64,000 bases of DNA from Segniliparus rotundus DSM 44985 (GTDB lineage Bacteria > Actinomycetota > Actinomycetes > Mycobacteriales > Mycobacteriaceae), in assembly GCF_000092825.1 (NCBI RefSeq), contig NC_014168.1, positions 1,851,946 to 1,915,945 of the forward strand. The letters run 5' to 3'. Under the pieces are notes generated by a model. It saw nothing but the letters and a program-made list of their open reading frames with translations, was not told the origin of the DNA and searched no databases. The translations under genes and the position numbers were made by a program. This document shows, piece after piece, positions 9,219 to 17,942 of this stretch (the first letter of the stretch is position 1; every line of letters starts with the position of its first letter).

Positions 9219-9656
9219 TCAGACCTCGCCCAAGTCCTTGTACGGGTTCGCGTCCCCGGCGGGACGGGCTTGCGCGGCGACCTTGCGGGCCGCCTCGTCC
9301 GCCTCGCGGGACTTGCGGACCAGTTCCTCCATCTGCGCGACCGAGTCGGGCACCTTGTCCAACGTGAACTTCAAGCTCGGGGTGAATTTCACCCCGAGCT
9401 GGGCGCCGACAAGGCCTCGGAGCCTGCCGGCGAACTCGACGAACGCCTCGGCGGCGCCTGCCACATCCGGCTCGTCGGCGATGCTCGCGCCCCGAACCGT
9501 GTAGAACAGGGTGACTTCTCGCAAATCGGCAGTCATCTTCGCGTCGGTGAAAGTGACCAGTTCCAACCTGGGGTCCGGAATCTCATGCTCGACCGCGTTC
9601 GCGATCAAGGTCCGGACCCGTTTCGCGAGCCGTCGGGCTCGCGCTGGGTCAGCCAT
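9219..9656 (-). CDS. rbfA: 30S ribosome-binding factor RbfA
   Basis: 145 aa KH-fold factor that binds the 30S subunit near the 5' helix of 16S rRNA during late maturation. Recognisable pieces are ARRLAKRVRTLIANAVEHEIPDPRL at the start and FTPSLKFTLDKVPDSVAQMEELV towards the end. I start it at ATG 9656, 11 bases after the infB stop and behind an AGGGA. Last visible gene of the nusA-ylxR-infB-rbfA operon; the next gene downstream is convergent (HIT). Confidence 0.96.
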   Translation of the reverse strand: MADPARARRLAKRVRTLIANAVEHEIPDPRLELVTFTDAKMTADLREVTLFYTVRGASIADEPDVAGAAEAFVEFAGRLRGLVGAQLGVKFTPSLKFTLDKVPDSVAQMEELVRKSREADEAARKVAAQARPAGDANPYKDLGEV

Positions 9657-9667
9657 GAGTTCCCTGC

Positions 9668-12409
9668 TCAGGCACGCGGCTTCTCCTGAAGTTCGTACGC
9701 TTCGATGACATCGCCCACCTTGAAGTCGCCGTACGTGAGGGTCAGACCGCATTCGTAGCCCTCGCGGACTTCGGTCGCGTCGTCTTTCTCCCGTCGCAGC
9801 GAGGAGATCGTGAGCTCTTCGACGATGACGGAGGAGTCCCGCACCAGGCGCGCTTTCGCATTGCGGCGCACCACGCCCGAGGTGACCATGCAACCCGCGA
9901 TGAGGCCGGCCTTCGACGATTTGAACAGCGCCCGGACTTCGGCGGAACCGAGCGAGACCTCTTCGTAGATCGGCTTGAGCATGCCGGTGAGCGCCTTGGT
10001 GATCTCGTCGATGGCCTGGTAGATGACGGTGTAGTACCGGACCTCCACGCCTTCTCGGCTCGCGAGCTCGGTGGCCTTGCCCTCGGCGCGCACGTTGAAC
10101 CCGATGATGATCGCGTTCGACGCGGCGGCAAGGTTGACGTTGGTCTCGGTGACCCCGCCGACGCCTCGGTCGATGACCCGAAGCTCGACCTCTTCGCCGA
10201 CGTCGATCCCGATGAGCGCTTCTTCAAGCGCCTCCACGGTGCCGGAGTTGTCGCCCTTGAGGATGAGGTTGAGCTGGCTGGTCTCTTTGAGCATCGAGTC
10301 GAGGTCTTCGAGGCTGATCCGACGACGGCCCTTCGCCGCGAGCTCGTTGCGCCGCATGGCTGCGCGGCGGTCGGCGATCTGCCGGGCGATGCGGTCCTCG
10401 TCGACCACGAGGAGGCTGTCGCCCGCCCTGGGCACCGAGGTGAAGCCGATGACCTGCACGGGACGGGACGGCAGCGCCTCGGGCACGTCGTCCCCATGCT
10501 CGTCCACCATCTTGCGCACGCGGCCATAGGCGTCACCGGCGACGACGGAGTCGCCGACCCGCAGCGTGCCGCGTTGGATGAGCACGGTCGCCACCGGGCC
10601 GCGGCCGCGGTCGAGGTGCGCTTCGATGGACACGCCCTGCGCCTCACGGTCCGGGTTTGCCCGCAGGTCCAGTGCCGCGTCCGCGGTCAGAAGGATCGCC
10701 TCGAGCAGCCGGTCGATGTTCGTGCCGTTGCGAGCGGAGATGTCGACGAACATGGTGTCGCCGCCGTACTCCTCAGCGACCAAGCCGAACTCGGTGAGCT
10801 GGCCCCGGACCTTCGCCGGGTCGGCTCCCTCTTTGTCGATCTTGTTGACCGCCACCACGATGGGCACATCCGCCGACTTCGCGTGGTTGATCGCCTCGAC
10901 GGTCTGCGGCATGACGCCGTCGTCGGCGGCGACGACCAGGACCGCGATGTCCGTGACTTTCGCGCCGCGGGCACGCATAGCGGTGAAGGCCTCGTGACCG
11001 GGGGTGTCGATGAAGGTGACGATCCGCTCTTCGCCGTCCAACGACGTCGTCACCTGGTACGCGCCGATGTGCTGGGTGATGCCGCCATGCTCGCCGCCGC
11101 GGACGTTCGCCTGGCGGATCGTGTCCAAAAGACGGGTCTTGCCGTGGTCGACGTGGCCCATGACCGTGACGACCGGAGGCCGGACCACCAGGTCTTCCTC
11201 TTCGTCGTCGTCATCGCCGTAGGTGAGGTCGAAGGAGTCGAGCAGCTCGCGGTCCTCGTCCTCCGGGCTGACGACGTGGACCTTGAAGTTCAGCTCCTCA
11301 CCGAGCAGCTGCAGGGTCTCGTCGCCGACCGACTGTGTGGCCGTGACCATTTCGCCGAGGTTGAACAAAGCTTGGACCAACGAAGCCGGGTTCGCGTCGA
11401 TCTTCTCCGCGAAGTCGGAGAGCGAAGCGCCCCTGGCGAGACGGATGACTTCGCCGTTGCCTCTTGGCAGCCGCACGCCATCGACAACGGGAGCCTGCAT
11501 GCTGTCGTATTCCTGGCGCTTTTGCCGTTTCGATTTGCGGCCACGCTTGACCGGGCCGCCCGCTCGGCCGAACGCGCCCGCGGTTCCGCCGCCGCGGCCG
11601 CGGCCGCCAGGACCGCCCGGACGACCGGGACCGCCGGGGCCTGAGGGACCGCCCGGACCGCCCGGACCGCCACGGCCCGGAGCTCCCGTCTGAGCCCCAC
11701 CGGGGCCACGCCCGCCGGGACCGCCCGGACGTGGTCCTGGACCTGGGCGAGGACCTCGGGGAGGCATCGAGCCGGGGCTCGGGCCACGCCCTGCGGGACG
11801 GGGTCCACCAGAAGAAGCAGCGGGCCTCGGCATCCCTGGAACAGGCGGACGCGAGCCGGAAGGCCCAGGTCGGGGCCCCATTGGACGAGGCACGCCGGGC
11901 ACGGACGACGGAGAGGGGGCTCCGGGACGAGGGCCTGGCGTGGCCCCCCTGCCCGGCTGCGGCGCAGGAGCGGCCGCAGGAGGCGGAGTGGAAGAGAACG
12001 GGTTGTTGCCGATCCGGGGCGGACGCGGCGTGGGGGCCTGAGGACGCGGCGCAACAGCGGCGTCCTGAGGTTGCTGCCCGGCTGCCGCCGCTGGCGCGGC
12101 GGGGGTCGCGGGCTGCTGCGGACGTGGGCCGGGGCGAGGCGCGGCCTCTGATTTCACGGCCGTTTCTTTGGGCTGCGGGTTCGGCTGTTCGCCCGCGGCC
12201 GGAGCCGCCTGCTTCGCCGCGGGGGCCTTGCGCCCGTCCGCGCCAGCAGAGGCGGCGAAATGATCCCTCAGCCGCCGCGCGACCGGCGGCTCGATCGTCG
12301 ACGAAGCCGACTTGACGAACTCCCCCTGGTCTTTGAGCCTCGCAAGAAGATCCTTGCTGCTGACTCCTAGTTCTTTGGCCAACTCGTGCACTCGAGTCTT
12401 GCCTGCCAC
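9668..12409 (-). CDS. infB: Translation initiation factor IF-2
   Basis: 913 aa GTPase that places initiator tRNA on the 30S subunit. The N-terminus ([25 protein letters not shown]) is the IF2-N helix bundle. It is followed by a long low-complexity region rich in Pro, Gly, Ala and Arg (roughly residues 65-310). The G domain follows with GHVDHGKT (G1) and NKID (G4), then beta-barrel and C-terminal fMet-tRNA-binding domains. The start is a GTG at 12409 with GGAGAG five bases upstream. The upstream ATG would add 15 residues unlike the family. Part of the nusA operon, 146 bases after ylxR. Confidence 0.97.
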   Translation of the reverse strand: MAGKTRVHELAKELGVSSKDLLARLKDQGEFVKSASSTIEPPVARRLRDHFAASAGADGRKAPAAKQAAPAAGEQPNPQPKETAVKSEAAPRPGPRPQQPATPAAPAAAAGQQPQDAAVAPRPQAPTPRPPRIGNNPFSSTPPPAAAPAPQPGRGATPGPRPGAPSPSSVPGVPRPMGPRPGPSGSRPPVPGMPRPAASSGGPRPAGRGPSPGSMPPRGPRPGPGPRPGGPGGRGPGGAQTGAPGRGGPGGPGGPSGPGGPGRPGGPGGRGRGGGTAGAFGRAGGPVKRGRKSKRQKRQEYDSMQAPVVDGVRLPRGNGEVIRLARGASLSDFAEKIDANPASLVQALFNLGEMVTATQSVGDETLQLLGEELNFKVHVVSPEDEDRELLDSFDLTYGDDDDEEEDLVVRPPVVTVMGHVDHGKTRLLDTIRQANVRGGEHGGITQHIGAYQVTTSLDGEERIVTFIDTPGHEAFTAMRARGAKVTDIAVLVVAADDGVMPQTVEAINHAKSADVPIVVAVNKIDKEGADPAKVRGQLTEFGLVAEEYGGDTMFVDISARNGTNIDRLLEAILLTADAALDLRANPDREAQGVSIEAHLDRGRGPVATVLIQRGTLRVGDSVVAGDAYGRVRKMVDEHGDDVPEALPSRPVQVIGFTSVPRAGDSLLVVDEDRIARQIADRRAAMRRNELAAKGRRRISLEDLDSMLKETSQLNLILKGDNSGTVEALEEALIGIDVGEEVELRVIDRGVGGVTETNVNLAAASNAIIIGFNVRAEGKATELASREGVEVRYYTVIYQAIDEITKALTGMLKPIYEEVSLGSAEVRALFKSSKAGLIAGCMVTSGVVRRNAKARLVRDSSVIVEELTISSLRREKDDATEVREGYECGLTLTYGDFKVGDVIEAYELQEKPRA

Positions 12410-12555
12410 TGGCGCTCTCCTCATCTGTCGAGGCCAAGCGTCCGGCGTGCTCACGACGAGCAGGCGGCCGACCTCGAACTATGTCCGATCAGTATTCATC
12501 GTTGATGCTTCACAACGTGCTCATTTGTGTTGGGTGCCTTTCGTATTCGGCCCAA

Positions 12556-12873
12556 TCATTTCGTTTGCTCCTCAATCGCGGCGACCTCGTCCAGCACAGC
12601 CGAACAATCGACAGTTCCGGGGTGGCGCAATGCTCTTGCGAAGGCCTTTTTCCGCCCAGCCGCCAACACGCACGCCGACTTCGGGCAAACCCAGGCTCCT
12701 CGTCCGCCCAAGCGCCTGCTGAAATCCAACACGAGGACCTCAGAGGCTTCTTGCCGCACGATGGCAGTCCTCAGCAAAGCCGAGGCAGGCATCCGCTGCC
12801 GACACCCCACGCATGTGCGTATGGGCACATGCGGCGCTGACGGACCAGGACGGTCGAAGAACCGAGAATTCAT
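12556..12873 (-). CDS. ylxR: YlxR family RNA-binding protein
   Basis: 105 aa protein of the YlxR (DUF448) family, found between nusA and infB in most bacteria. The hallmark PIRTCVGCRQRMP lies near the N-terminus, and the compact basic fold continues through LGGRGAWVCPKSACV to a C-terminal helix. Two adjacent ATG codons (12876, 12873) follow GAGGAG; the second has the better spacing (about four bases) and is chosen. It sits about 50 bases after nusA. Family members bind RNA and have been linked to RNase P and transcription control; the role here is inferred. Confidence 0.92.
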   Translation of the reverse strand: MNSRFFDRPGPSAPHVPIRTCVGCRQRMPASALLRTAIVRQEASEVLVLDFSRRLGGRGAWVCPKSACVLAAGRKKAFARALRHPGTVDCSAVLDEVAAIEEQTK

Positions 12874-12923
12874 CATACTCCTCTTCGGTCCGATTGAAAA
12901 GTTGGTTCGGCCGCTCGGGAGTG

Positions 12924-13952
12924 TCACGAAACGCTGCGGTCCGCTGCGGCCTTTCTCGCGACTTCCGGGTCCTGCTCGCTGCGGATGTCGATCCGCCATC
13001 CAGTGAGCCGCGCGGCCAGCCGGGCGTTCTGGCCCTCCTTGCCGATCGCGAGGGAGAGCTGGGAGTCCGGAACGACCACTCGAACCGCCTTCACGACCGG
13101 GTCGAGCACACGCGTGAGGAGCGCCCTCGCGGGCGAGAGCGCATTGCCGACAAAAGTCGCGGGGTCCTCGTCGAAGTCGATGAGGTCGATTTTCTCGCCG
13201 GCTAGCTCGCTCATCACGTTGCGCACGCGTTGGCCGTTCTGCCCGATGCACGCGCCCTTGGCGTTCAAGCCGGGCACGGTGGACTTCACCGCGATCTTCG
13301 AGCGGTGCCCGGCCTCCCTGGCCACAGCCACGATCTGCACAGCCCCATCGCCGATCTCCGGCACTTCGAGGGCGAAAAGTTTGCGGACCAGGTTCGGGTG
13401 GGTCCGCGAAAGCGTGATCTGCGGCCCGCGCCTGCCCGGTTTGACGCTGACGACATAGCACTTGACCCTGTCTCCGTGCACGAGCGACTCCCCCGGCACC
13501 TGCTCCGCCACGGGGAGGACGCCCTCGTAGCTTTTCAGCTCGGAACCCATCCGCACGATCTGCAGGCCACGCTCATTCGCCCTGGCGTCGCGCTGCACCA
13601 CGCCCGCGACGATGTCGCCCTCCTTGACGGGGAGGTCGGCAAAGCCCTGATCGCCCTCCGCGTCGCGCAGCCGCTGGAGGATGACCTGCCGCGCTGTCAT
13701 GGTGGCGATGCGGCCGAAGTCGTCCGGGGTGTCGTCGTATTCGCCGAGAAGGTTGCCGTCCTCGTCACGCTCTGCCACAAGGACTCGGACCGCTCCGTGC
13801 TTGCGGTCGATGTCGACGCGGGCGTCGGACTGGTGCCCGTCGGTGTGTTTGTATGCGGTGAGCAAAGCCGACGCTATCGCATCGATGATCTTTTCGCTCG
13901 AAAGGCCTTTCTCAGCCTCAATCGCACGCAGGGTCTGAACATCAATATGCAT
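12924..13952 (-). CDS. nusA: Transcription termination/antitermination factor NusA
   Basis: 342 aa. N-terminal RNA-polymerase-binding domain ([18 protein letters not shown]), an S1 domain around [15 protein letters not shown], then two KH domains ([18 protein letters not shown] and [28 protein letters not shown]-type regions). The acidic C-terminal repeats of enterobacterial NusA are absent, as normal in actinobacteria. The ATG at 13952 is chosen from family alignment; an upstream GTG would add 11 residues. First gene of nusA-ylxR-infB-rbfA. The usual upstream gene rimP is not present. Confidence 0.97.
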   Translation of the reverse strand: MHIDVQTLRAIEAEKGLSSEKIIDAIASALLTAYKHTDGHQSDARVDIDRKHGAVRVLVAERDEDGNLLGEYDDTPDDFGRIATMTARQVILQRLRDAEGDQGFADLPVKEGDIVAGVVQRDARANERGLQIVRMGSELKSYEGVLPVAEQVPGESLVHGDRVKCYVVSVKPGRRGPQITLSRTHPNLVRKLFALEVPEIGDGAVQIVAVAREAGHRSKIAVKSTVPGLNAKGACIGQNGQRVRNVMSELAGEKIDLIDFDEDPATFVGNALSPARALLTRVLDPVVKAVRVVVPDSQLSLAIGKEGQNARLAARLTGWRIDIRSEQDPEVARKAAADRSVS

Positions 13953-14023
13953 CGGACGTCCCGCTCCTCGTTTTGACTTGTTCACCCGGCCCGCTTGCGC
14001 GCCAAGCCTTCCTCATTGAGGGT

Positions 14024-14029
14024 AGTGTA
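14024..14029 (-). promoter_or_regulatory. Candidate -10 box for the nusA operon
   Basis: On the minus strand TACACT (TAnnnT type) lies about 70 bases upstream of the nusA ATG in a 121-base divergent region. No convincing -35 is seen, as is common in mycobacterial promoters. A short CCTCA-TGAGG hairpin follows just downstream in the leader. Confidence 0.4.
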
Positions 14030-14073
14030 GCGCGTTTCCCGATCAAACGCAGCCCATGGCAGGATGGTGAACC

Positions 14074-14586
14074 GTGCATGCCGACCGATCTTCGCCGGTG
14101 AACCGGCGGACAACGCTGCTCGCCGCAGCGTGGGGAATTCTCGTCTGCGCAGCTGGCTGCGCCCAAGGCGAACGCAGGCCCGCCGATCTGAAGACCGAGC
14201 AGTTGCTCACCGCGCTGCGAGAGCAATCGGGCCGCGCTTGGATTGAGACCAGGCAGGCGGAGCTGCTCGCACAACAGGACCCCGACCGGGCCGCCGCGCT
14301 GCGGGAAGTCGCGGATATCCGCCGGGCCCACGCCGAAGCGTTCGACGCGCGCACGGTGGCATTGGCCCCGAAGACGAGCGCGTCGCCAGCCGCCTCTGCG
14401 GACCCGTCGAAGCATCTCCCCGAACCGGTGTCATTGGCCCGATGCAAAGCCTCCCTCGTCGAGTCGCAACGCCTCGCGGGCGAACTCGCCAAAGGCTCCT
14501 CGGGCGAGCAGGCGGGCTTGGCCGCGTCGGTCGCCGCGGCGATCCGAACACTCCTGAGTGTCACGCTCGTGGAGGCGGCCCAATGA
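14074..14586 (+). CDS. Putative exported lipoprotein
   Basis: 170 aa, Ala-rich. A basic start followed by LLAAAWGILVCAAGC gives a lipoprotein signal with the lipid-modified Cys about residue 29. The rest is predicted helical with no recognised enzyme motif. It shares a 4-base ATGA overlap with the DUF4439 gene. The pair lies between the nusA operon and proS, the place occupied in M. tuberculosis, as I recall, by Rv2843-Rv2844. This points to orthology and a joint envelope role, but function is unknown. Confidence 0.7.
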   Translation: MHADRSSPVNRRTTLLAAAWGILVCAAGCAQGERRPADLKTEQLLTALREQSGRAWIETRQAELLAQQDPDRAAALREVADIRRAHAEAFDARTVALAPKTSASPAASADPSKHLPEPVSLARCKASLVESQRLAGELAKGSSGEQAGLAASVAAAIRTLLSVTLVEAAQ

Positions 14587-15029
14587 CCGGGCTGCCTCGC
14601 GCGGACGCCGCCGCGCTGGCTGACGCGTTGGCGGCGGAGCACGCAGCCGTGTACGCGTACGGCGTGGTGCAAGCCTGGGTGCGCCACCAGGCAACCGCCC
14701 AGCTCGCCGCAGACATCATCACCGAACACCGAGCGCATCGGGACGCGGCAGAGTCACGGCTCGCGCGCGCGGGCGCGGCCGTCCCGACCGCCGCCCCCGC
14801 CTACACCCTGCCGATCACGGTGACTGACGGGCCTGCAGCCGCGCGGCTCGCAGCGCAGATCGAGCATGAGACCGCGCAGGCGTGGCGCGCGCTCGTCGAG
14901 CGCGCCACGCTGCCAGAGGTCCGAGAAGAAGGCGTGCGGCACCTGGGAGACTGCGCAGTGCGCCTCGCGCAATGGCGGGAGAACTTGGATCTGCGCCCCG
15001 TCGCCAGCCCGTTCCCCGGGGAAGGCTAG
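14583..15029 (+). CDS. DUF4439 ferritin-like protein
   Basis: 148 aa helical protein with the ferritin-like pattern of DUF4439: ALADALAAEHAAVYAYGVVQAW, then ADIITEHRAHRDAAESRLARAG, then AQIEHETAQAWRALVERA. Glu and His residues at conserved helix positions could bind metal, but no enzymatic role is established. The start ATG overlaps the lipoprotein stop (ATGA), so translation is probably coupled. Its stop overlaps the stop of the convergent CD225 gene by four bases. Confidence 0.85.
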   Translation: MTGLPRADAAALADALAAEHAAVYAYGVVQAWVRHQATAQLAADIITEHRAHRDAAESRLARAGAAVPTAAPAYTLPITVTDGPAAARLAAQIEHETAQAWRALVERATLPEVREEGVRHLGDCAVRLAQWRENLDLRPVASPFPGEG

Positions 15030-15457
15030 GAGCCCGCCGATCCCGCCCCGACTGCGCCGAGACCGCACAGGCTCACGCCGAACAGCAAGGGGACCACGCA
15101 CGCGATGACGCAACTGAGCGCGTAGAACGCCAGCGAGACGTACAAGGTCCACTGACCGATCTTCTTGGTGTTCTCCGAAGCGCGCTGTGCCGCCGCGACA
15201 TCGCCGCGCCGCCAACACTCATCGACCTTGTTCGACTCCAGAAGGGCGAAAATGCCGGTCGGGAGGAACAGCAGGAACGCGGCGACGACCCAACCGATGT
15301 GCTTGTCCGGTATGCGCACGATCTGGCCAGGAACCGGATACTGCCCGTACTGCGGATACTGTCCGTAAGCAGGCTGGTGCCCGTAACCAGGCTGCTGCCC
15401 GTACTGCGGGTATTGGCCATGTCCAGGCTGCTGGCACGGGTCAGACGGATCGGTCAC
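15026..15457 (-). CDS. CD225/dispanin-domain membrane protein (copy 2)
   Basis: 143 aa. Residues 1-45 are a Gln/Tyr/Gly/Pro-rich disordered tail built from degenerate PQYGQ-type repeats. The CD225 domain follows: IGWVVAAFLLFLPTGIFALLESNKV (re-entrant helix), the conserved GDVAAAQRASENTKKI loop, then a second helix WTLYVSLAFYALSC. This is the fold of interferon-induced transmembrane proteins; bacterial members are of unknown function. Last gene of a six-gene minus-strand cluster, and paralogous to its neighbour at 15479. Confidence 0.85.
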   Translation of the reverse strand: MTDPSDPCQQPGHGQYPQYGQQPGYGHQPAYGQYPQYGQYPVPGQIVRIPDKHIGWVVAAFLLFLPTGIFALLESNKVDECWRRGDVAAAQRASENTKKIGQWTLYVSLAFYALSCVIACVVPLLFGVSLCGLGAVGAGSAGS

Positions 15458-15478
15458 GACTGCCCGCCGCTGCTCATC

Positions 15479-15940
15479 CTAAAGAGCACCTGCGGAACCC
15501 CCGACAGCCCCCGTGGCCAAGAGGACGCAGCAGCAAATCAGCGTCAGCGAGTTCAATCCGATGCACACCCACAGGGAGATTTTGCCCCACTTCTTCGCTT
15601 CTTCGGAAGCTCGCTGCGCACCGGCGAAATCGCCTTGCTGCCACAAGGGCACAACTTTCCCAGAGGCGCTGAAAGCGGCGAAGCACAACGGCCAGAACAG
15701 GAAAATCGCGGCGATGGCCCAGCCTTTGTTGTCCGGCGGTGGACCACCGGCCCCGAAGGGGGCGCCCCCCGAAAGCGGGCCGTACGGATTGCCGGGCGGC
15801 GGGCCGTACGGGGAAGCGCTCGGCGGCGGAGCGTACGGGGAGCCACCAGCGGGCGGCGGGGCGTACGGGGAGCCGTAGGGCGAACCCGGCTGCTGGTTCG
15901 GGTCAGAGCCCGGGAATGGCTGATTCGGTGGGTACGTCAC
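15479..15940 (-). CDS. CD225/dispanin-domain membrane protein (copy 1)
   Basis: 153 aa, GTG start with AAAGGCGG eight bases upstream. It begins MTYPP like two other members of this cluster. A Pro/Gly/Ser/Tyr tail with repeated SPYGSPYAPPP units runs to about residue 70. The CD225 core follows: GWAIAAIFLFWPLCFAAFSASGKV, the loop GDFAGAQRASEEAKKWGK and the final helix LICCCVLLATG, whose cysteine run could be palmitoylated in animal homologues. Tandem paralogue of the 15026 gene, 21 bases apart. Confidence 0.85.
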   Translation of the reverse strand: MTYPPNQPFPGSDPNQQPGSPYGSPYAPPPAGGSPYAPPPSASPYGPPPGNPYGPLSGGAPFGAGGPPPDNKGWAIAAIFLFWPLCFAAFSASGKVVPLWQQGDFAGAQRASEEAKKWGKISLWVCIGLNSLTLICCCVLLATGAVGGSAGAL

Positions 15941-16080
15941 CGCGTGTTCCGCCTTTCATAGCGTCCGCGCCGAAGCGCGTCCTCTGTTTTGTGGCGCCCG
16001 CGGCCCCGAAACGAACAATGATCTGCGAAGAGACTAACCTATGGCGCACACCGTGTCGCTTGGGGCCTTCTCCCTCACTT

Positions 16081-16110
16081 CTCACACATGCAACCGCTCA
16101 CACATGCAAC
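16081..16110. repeat. 16-bp tandem repeat at the end of the DUF2752 gene
   Basis: CTCACACATGCAAC occurs at 16081-16094 and again, identically, at 16097-16110, a period of 16 bases. The second copy contains the stop codon and last codons of the DUF2752 gene. Function unknown; a slip-prone or duplicated 3' end is possible. Confidence 0.6.
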
Positions 16111-16574
16111 ATTGTGAACGGGACGAATGGAAGGTTTCGGATGACGAACCACAAAGGGATCACAGCGCAGAAAGCCAGCCCGGCCCAAAGTTTGTCATGC
16201 CAAGTCGGCAGTTTCACCCCGCGCCACCGCTGCATGAGCCAGGTGAACCAGGCGTACGCGAGCGCCAAGACGATCACCAAAGCGACCGCGTTGTAATGCA
16301 GGGCCTGCGGCACGTCGCCGTGCATGAAGTACCACATCATCCGAGAGCCGCCGCAACCTGGGCAATCGATTCCGAAAAGCTGCCGAAGCGGGCATGGCGG
16401 TATCGGCCCGCCAGGCGTCTCCGGGTGCGCGAACCACATGCCGACGCAGGCGGCCAGACCGAGCGCTCCGACTGCGACCGGCGCGGCCATGCCACGCGTG
16501 AAAAGGGCCGAGCAGGCGCGACCTGCCTCCTCCAACACTGGCCTGTCTGCCGAAGCGGTCCTATGCTCGCACAT
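16098..16574 (-). CDS. DUF2752 membrane protein
   Basis: 158 aa with about three to four hydrophobic helices. The diagnostic motif of DUF2752 is CPLRQLFGIDCPGCGGSRM (a Cys-rich CPGCGGxR loop) followed by MHGDVPQALHYN. Unlike its neighbours it has no Pro-rich tail. Its start overlaps the end of the upstream DUF4190-like gene by 14 bases. DUF2752 genes are often seen next to CD225 genes in actinobacteria, so a joint membrane function is likely, but no activity is known. Confidence 0.85.
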   Translation of the reverse strand: MCEHRTASADRPVLEEAGRACSALFTRGMAAPVAVGALGLAACVGMWFAHPETPGGPIPPCPLRQLFGIDCPGCGGSRMMWYFMHGDVPQALHYNAVALVIVLALAYAWFTWLMQRWRGVKLPTWHDKLWAGLAFCAVIPLWFVIRNLPFVPFTMLHV

Positions 16575-17088
16575 GAAAATCCTCTAAGCTGAACGCGGAG
16601 CCAAATCCGTTTTGCGCACCGGCGAAATGAAAAGCCAGGAAGGCGATCAGCGCGATCATCGCGATGATCAGACCGATGCCGCCGAGCACGGCCGCCCCGA
16701 TCGACAGTCCCGGGCCCCGCTGTTCTCGCTTGGCCTTCTGGATGCCCAGAATGCCGAGGACGAGGGCGATAAGGCTCAACAGAACGCCAAACACGGCGGT
16801 GAAGACGCAGCAGCAGTCCAAGAGTATCCCGGCAATCCCCAGAATCAAGCCGATGACGCCGAACGTGTCGGTGCCGGCCCCTTGCTGGGGAGCGCTGTAG
16901 CCGCCAGCTCCGCCGTACGGCTGTTGGCCGTACGGGTTCGGGGGCTGCCCGCCATACGGTGGCTGTGCGCCGTACACAGGCTGCCCGCCGTACGCCGGCT
17001 GGTCCCCGTAGGGCGTTTGACCGCCGTACGGCGATTGGCCCCCGTGCGGGGGCTGCCCATAGGGATTCTGCCCCGGCGGGTACGTCAT
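16561..17088 (-). CDS. Pro/Tyr-rich DUF4190-like membrane protein (copy 3)
   Basis: 175 aa. ATG start behind GAGGAG. Residues 1-70 are a run of degenerate PYGGQ repeats beginning MTYPPGQNPYGQ. Two hydrophobic helices follow (FGVIGLILGIAGILLDCCC and a Leu/Ile-rich stretch leading to GILGIQKAKREQRGPG), then a third helix and a short polar tail. The pattern of two Gly-rich helices around a small-residue turn resembles DUF4190. Its leader and first codons closely resemble those of the 17554 gene. Confidence 0.75.
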   Translation of the reverse strand: MTYPPGQNPYGQPPHGGQSPYGGQTPYGDQPAYGGQPVYGAQPPYGGQPPNPYGQQPYGGAGGYSAPQQGAGTDTFGVIGLILGIAGILLDCCCVFTAVFGVLLSLIALVLGILGIQKAKREQRGPGLSIGAAVLGGIGLIIAMIALIAFLAFHFAGAQNGFGSAFSLEDFHVRA

Positions 17089-17170
17089 CGCGCGAACTCC
17101 TCGTCAATCCACCGGCGTGTCCACCGGCTTCCTCCACTTTCTCACAACCCGCCCCACTGGCCTTCGGAGG

Positions 17171-17557
17171 CTAGTGCTGATTGGGCAAGTCTTCGAATCC
17201 CCCAGCGAGACCAAAGGCGAGAATCGAGCCATAGACCAAGACGGCGAGCACGCCGAGCGCAGTGGACACCACGCCAAGCCAGAAGCCAACTTGGGCAAGA
17301 GACCTGTTCTCGGGCAGGTTTTTCTTCATATACGCCCTACCGCAGATCATTGCGGGGACACCAGTGAAGCAGCTACAACCGGTCAGCGAAAGAATGCCTA
17401 AGACGAGCGCGGCGACTGCGAGTGTGCTCGGCTCCGCCTGCGCGGGCGGATAGTACGGGTGGGAATACGGTCCCGCGCCCGGCGGGAGACCGGGCGCGGG
17501 ACCGTAAGCGCTTGCAGGCGGGTACGGCTCTTCATGCCTTTCCCCTGGACCCGTCAA
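17171..17557 (-). CDS. DUF4190-like membrane protein with an uncertain start
   Basis: About 128 aa. A short Pro/Tyr tail (EEPYPPASAYGPAPGLPPG) leads into ALVLGILSLTGCSCFTGVPAMICGRAYMKKN and a second helix, matching DUF4190. No ATG is available in frame. The best in-frame start is a TTG (17557-17555) that overlaps the upstream stop as TTGA, consistent with coupled translation. An ATG with an AGGGG six bases upstream lies 29 bases further on but is one base out of frame, so a start-proximal frameshift is the alternative. Function unknown. Confidence 0.6.
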   Translation of the reverse strand: MTGPGERHEEPYPPASAYGPAPGLPPGAGPYSHPYYPPAQAEPSTLAVAALVLGILSLTGCSCFTGVPAMICGRAYMKKNLPENRSLAQVGFWLGVVSTALGVLAVLVYGSILAFGLAGGFEDLPNQH

Positions 17558-17895
17558 GGCGCCGTGGTGCTCGCGTTGAAACCGAGGTCCAGCATGCCCG
17601 TGAGGCTCAGAATCACACCAAGGACGCCCCAGGCGATCGCGATGCCGATGGCGATCCAACCGAACTTCTTCTGCTGCTGGTTGCCTTTGGCGGTCGCCAC
17701 CGCGACAATGCCGAGAATCAAACCGATCGCGCAGATGTCGAACAGCGCGGCGAACACGATCGCGAGGATGCCGAGGGTGTTCTTTTGCTCCGCGGGCGGC
17801 TGCTGCGCGGGAAAACCTTGGAAGGGAGGCTGCTGTCCTGGCGCGCCAGGCTGCCCGGCCTCGCTGTACGGGTTCGGTTCGGATGGATAGGTCAT
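17554..17895 (-). CDS. DUF4190-like small membrane protein (copy 1)
   Basis: 113 aa. ATG start behind GAGGAG. Starts MTYPSEPNPYSEAG, then a Gln/Pro/Gly tail to about residue 37, then two helices (NTLGILAIVFAALFDICAIGLILGIVAV and a Gly/Ile/Ala helix after a basic QQQKKFG loop). This is the typical small DUF4190 layout. First gene of the six-gene cluster running down to 15026. Its stop overlaps the next gene. No activity is known for the family. Confidence 0.75.
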   Translation of the reverse strand: MTYPSEPNPYSEAGQPGAPGQQPPFQGFPAQQPPAEQKNTLGILAIVFAALFDICAIGLILGIVAVATAKGNQQQKKFGWIAIGIAIAWGVLGVILSLTGMLDLGFNASTTAP

Positions 17896-17942
17896 GTCAC
17901 AAACTCCTCTTCAGTCCCCCGGCGCAGAACCGGATGCGATCA

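Noticed and set aside
11560-11760. Repetitive CCGCC/GGACC tract suspected to be a repeat element or CRISPR
   Set aside because: It encodes the Gly/Pro/Arg low-complexity linker of IF-2; the periodicity is codon repetition, without spacers.
14043-14738. Minus-strand frame upstream of nusA considered as rimP
   Set aside because: It lies opposite the lipoprotein and DUF4439 genes and lacks any RimP signature such as the conserved C-x-x-x-S and LDV segments.
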